Origin: an uncultured Micrococcales bacterium
GTDB lineage: Bacteria; Actinomycetota; Actinomycetes; S36-B12; UBA10799
Direction of reading: 5' to 3'
DNA length: 6,645 nt
Assembly: GCA_937952095.1 (NCBI GenBank)
Contig: CALFYG010000150.1
Coordinates: 1 to 6,645, forward strand
This document shows positions 5,984 through 6,645 of the stretch, piece after piece. Numbering within the stretch: position 1 is the first letter of the stretch; each line of letters starts with the position of its first letter. The notes beneath the pieces are model-generated. The model was not told the origin of the DNA and ran no database searches. It saw nothing but the letters and a program-made list of their open reading frames with translations. The position numbers and the translations under genes were made by a program.

Positions 5984-6027
5984 TTGTGAAGATCTGGGCG
6001 TTCAATCAACAGATCTTCACACGCTGA
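5984..6027 (+). repeat. Hairpin repeat, copy 2 (44 bp)
   Basis: Arms TGTGAAGATCTG (5985-5996) and CAGATCTTCACA (6010-6021) are identical to copy 1. The 13-base loop GGCGTTCAATCAA differs at four positions. TT precedes the arms and CGCTGA follows, as in copy 1. The copy lies 40 bp after the M20 stop and 22 bp beyond the 3' end of tRNA-Val, again where opposing transcription meets. It may terminate both the peptidase and tRNA transcripts, but no T-run follows on either strand. Confidence 0.88.
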
Positions 6028-6049
6028 GAGTCACGCCGGTGAATCAATC

Positions 6050-6124
6050 TGGTGGGCGATACTGGGTTCGAACCAGTGACCTCTTCGGTGTGAACGAAGC
6101 GCGCTACCACTGCGCCAATCGCCC
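6050..6124 (-). tRNA. tRNA-Val (anticodon CAC), CCA encoded
   Basis: The 75-base cloverleaf is complete on the minus strand. The acceptor GGGCGAT pairs with ATCGCCC. The D-stem is GCGC/GCGC with loop AGTGGTA. The anticodon stem CTTCG/CGAAG holds loop TTCACAC with anticodon CAC (6092-6090), reading the valine codon GUG. The variable loop is AGGTC, and the T-stem ACTGG/CCAGT has loop TTCGAAC. The discriminator is A and the 3' CCA is encoded in DNA. The 5' end lies 21 bp after the PGPGW stop. Its own promoter may overlap the end of that gene, or the two may be read together. Confidence 0.96.
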
Positions 6125-6137
6125 CAGGGATGGCTTC

Positions 6138-6143
6138 ACTTTA
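6138..6143 (-). promoter_or_regulatory. Possible -10 element of tRNA-Val
   Basis: The minus strand carries TAAAGT 13 bases before the mature tRNA 5' end, which would give a short precursor leader of about 6-7 bases. It lies just upstream of tRNA-Val. The -35 region falls within the PGPGW coding end and is poor, so this is only a candidate. Confidence 0.3.
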
Positions 6144-6145
6144 CC

Positions 6146-6547
6146 TCACAGGGGCCAGAGCCCGCGCACACCGTCCAGGGAAAGCCCGTACCGCCAGACA
6201 TAGGCGCCCGCGGCGGCCGCGACGATCACCACCAGCGCTGCAGACGCGGCACGCACCTGATTGCGGTATTGCGGCTGCTGCGCCTTGGTTTTGGCCGCCT
6301 GCAGTTTGGAACGCACCGGCGCCAGGAGTTTCTGCGCCCACACGTACTCCGAGGCCAGGATGATGAGTCCGAGTGCGATCAACGCCCAGCCGGGTCCGGG
6401 CAGGACCAGCAGGACGATTCCGATGCACATCACGGTGATGCCGACCGTGAAAACCATCAGCCGCCACGCCGTGTCCAGAAGCCAGTGCCGACGGAACCAG
6501 CCCCGGAACCGCTGGTTCCAGGGGGCGTCAGCCTGTGTCTGTGTCAC
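6146..6547 (-). CDS. PGPGW-motif integral membrane protein (TIGR02611-like)
   Basis: This 133-residue protein carries the family-defining VLPGPGWALIALGLIILASE block (residues 48-67). Three hydrophobic segments are visible, about 29-49, 54-70 and 100-118, separated by a basic, glutamine-rich stretch (VRSKLQAAKTKAQQPQYRNQ). The N-terminal 28 residues are polar and arginine-rich (NQRFRGWFRRHW), so the N-terminus is probably cytoplasmic. The family (PGPGW putative transmembrane proteins) is widespread in Actinobacteria and its function is unknown. The start is a GTG. No Shine-Dalgarno is visible, but TAGGCT ends 7 bases before it, suggesting a leaderless mRNA. The gene precedes tRNA-Val on the same strand, with 21 bp between. 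Confidence 0.9.
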   Translation of the reverse strand: MTQTQADAPWNQRFRGWFRRHWLLDTAWRLMVFTVGITVMCIGIVLLVLPGPGWALIALGLIILASEYVWAQKLLAPVRSKLQAAKTKAQQPQYRNQVRAASAALVVIVAAAAGAYVWRYGLSLDGVRGLWPL

Positions 6548-6554
6548 GCTTCAC

Positions 6555-6560
6555 AGCCTA
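6555..6560 (-). promoter_or_regulatory. Candidate -10 element of a leaderless PGPGW promoter
   Basis: The minus strand reads TAGGCT, then GTGAAGC, then the GTG start. A TTGCTT sequence (6582 to 6577) lies 16 bases upstream of the hexamer and could be a partial -35. It is the third identical TAGGCT-N7-start arrangement in the window. Confidence 0.55.
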
Positions 6561-6621
6561 AATGGCTTATGTGCTGAAGCAATAGGGCACAACATGGAGG
6601 TCTGTAAGCGGGAGGCGAACA

Positions 6622-6645
6622 ATGCATACTGGCCCCATTCCGGCC
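6622..6645 (+). CDS. Possible start of a plus-strand gene, cut by window edge
   Basis: An ATG is preceded by GGGAGG with a 6-base spacer, a good Shine-Dalgarno. Eight codons (MHTGPIPA) are open to the end of the window. The divergent position relative to the PGPGW gene fits a gene start. Eight residues allow no family call. Another ATG at 6594 is also open to the end but has no Shine-Dalgarno. Confidence 0.35.

Overview
The window reads as ordinary chromosome from a high-GC actinobacterium. The clearest marker is a partial rbpA (RNA polymerase-binding protein A, restricted to Actinobacteria) at the left edge. Support comes from GTG starts, leaderless-looking promoters, a SigR/SigH-type promoter (GGGAAT-N18-GTT) and a PGPGW-family membrane protein typical of the group. 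I cannot assign a genus. There is no transposase, integrase, CRISPR array or phage gene.

Layout, left to right: (1) rbpA, minus strand, cut by the window edge, behind a 257-bp leader region that holds the SigR-like promoter and a 16-bp inverted repeat. (2) A minus-strand pair, amidase then glycerophosphodiester phosphodiesterase (GDPD), joined by a 4-base GTGA stop/start overlap. (3) A divergent plus-strand RibD-C/dihydrofolate-reductase-like gene. (4) A short convergent gap with hairpin repeat copy 1. (5) A minus-strand pair, VOC (glyoxalase/bleomycin-resistance fold) then DinB/DUF664 protein. (6) A divergent plus-strand M20 metallopeptidase. (7) A convergent gap with hairpin repeat copy 2, followed by a minus-strand tRNA-Val(CAC) with encoded CCA. 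(8) A minus-strand PGPGW membrane protein. (9) A possible plus-strand gene start in the last 24 bases.

The genes do not form one obvious pathway. rbpA is a transcription factor tied to oxidative-stress sigma factors. The amidase, GDPD, M20 peptidase, VOC, DinB and RibD-C proteins are small-molecule hydrolases or thiol/redox-type enzymes, a common housekeeping and stress mix in actinobacteria.

The most interesting signals lie between genes. One is a 44-bp element, found twice 2.5 kb apart in the same orientation and each time where transcription converges, with perfectly conserved 12-bp hairpin arms and all differences confined to the loop. Another is a recurring TAGGCTG-N6-start arrangement directly upstream of three genes that lack a Shine-Dalgarno sequence, which points to leaderless transcripts. 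The third is the well-matched SigR-type promoter plus adjacent inverted repeat in front of rbpA.
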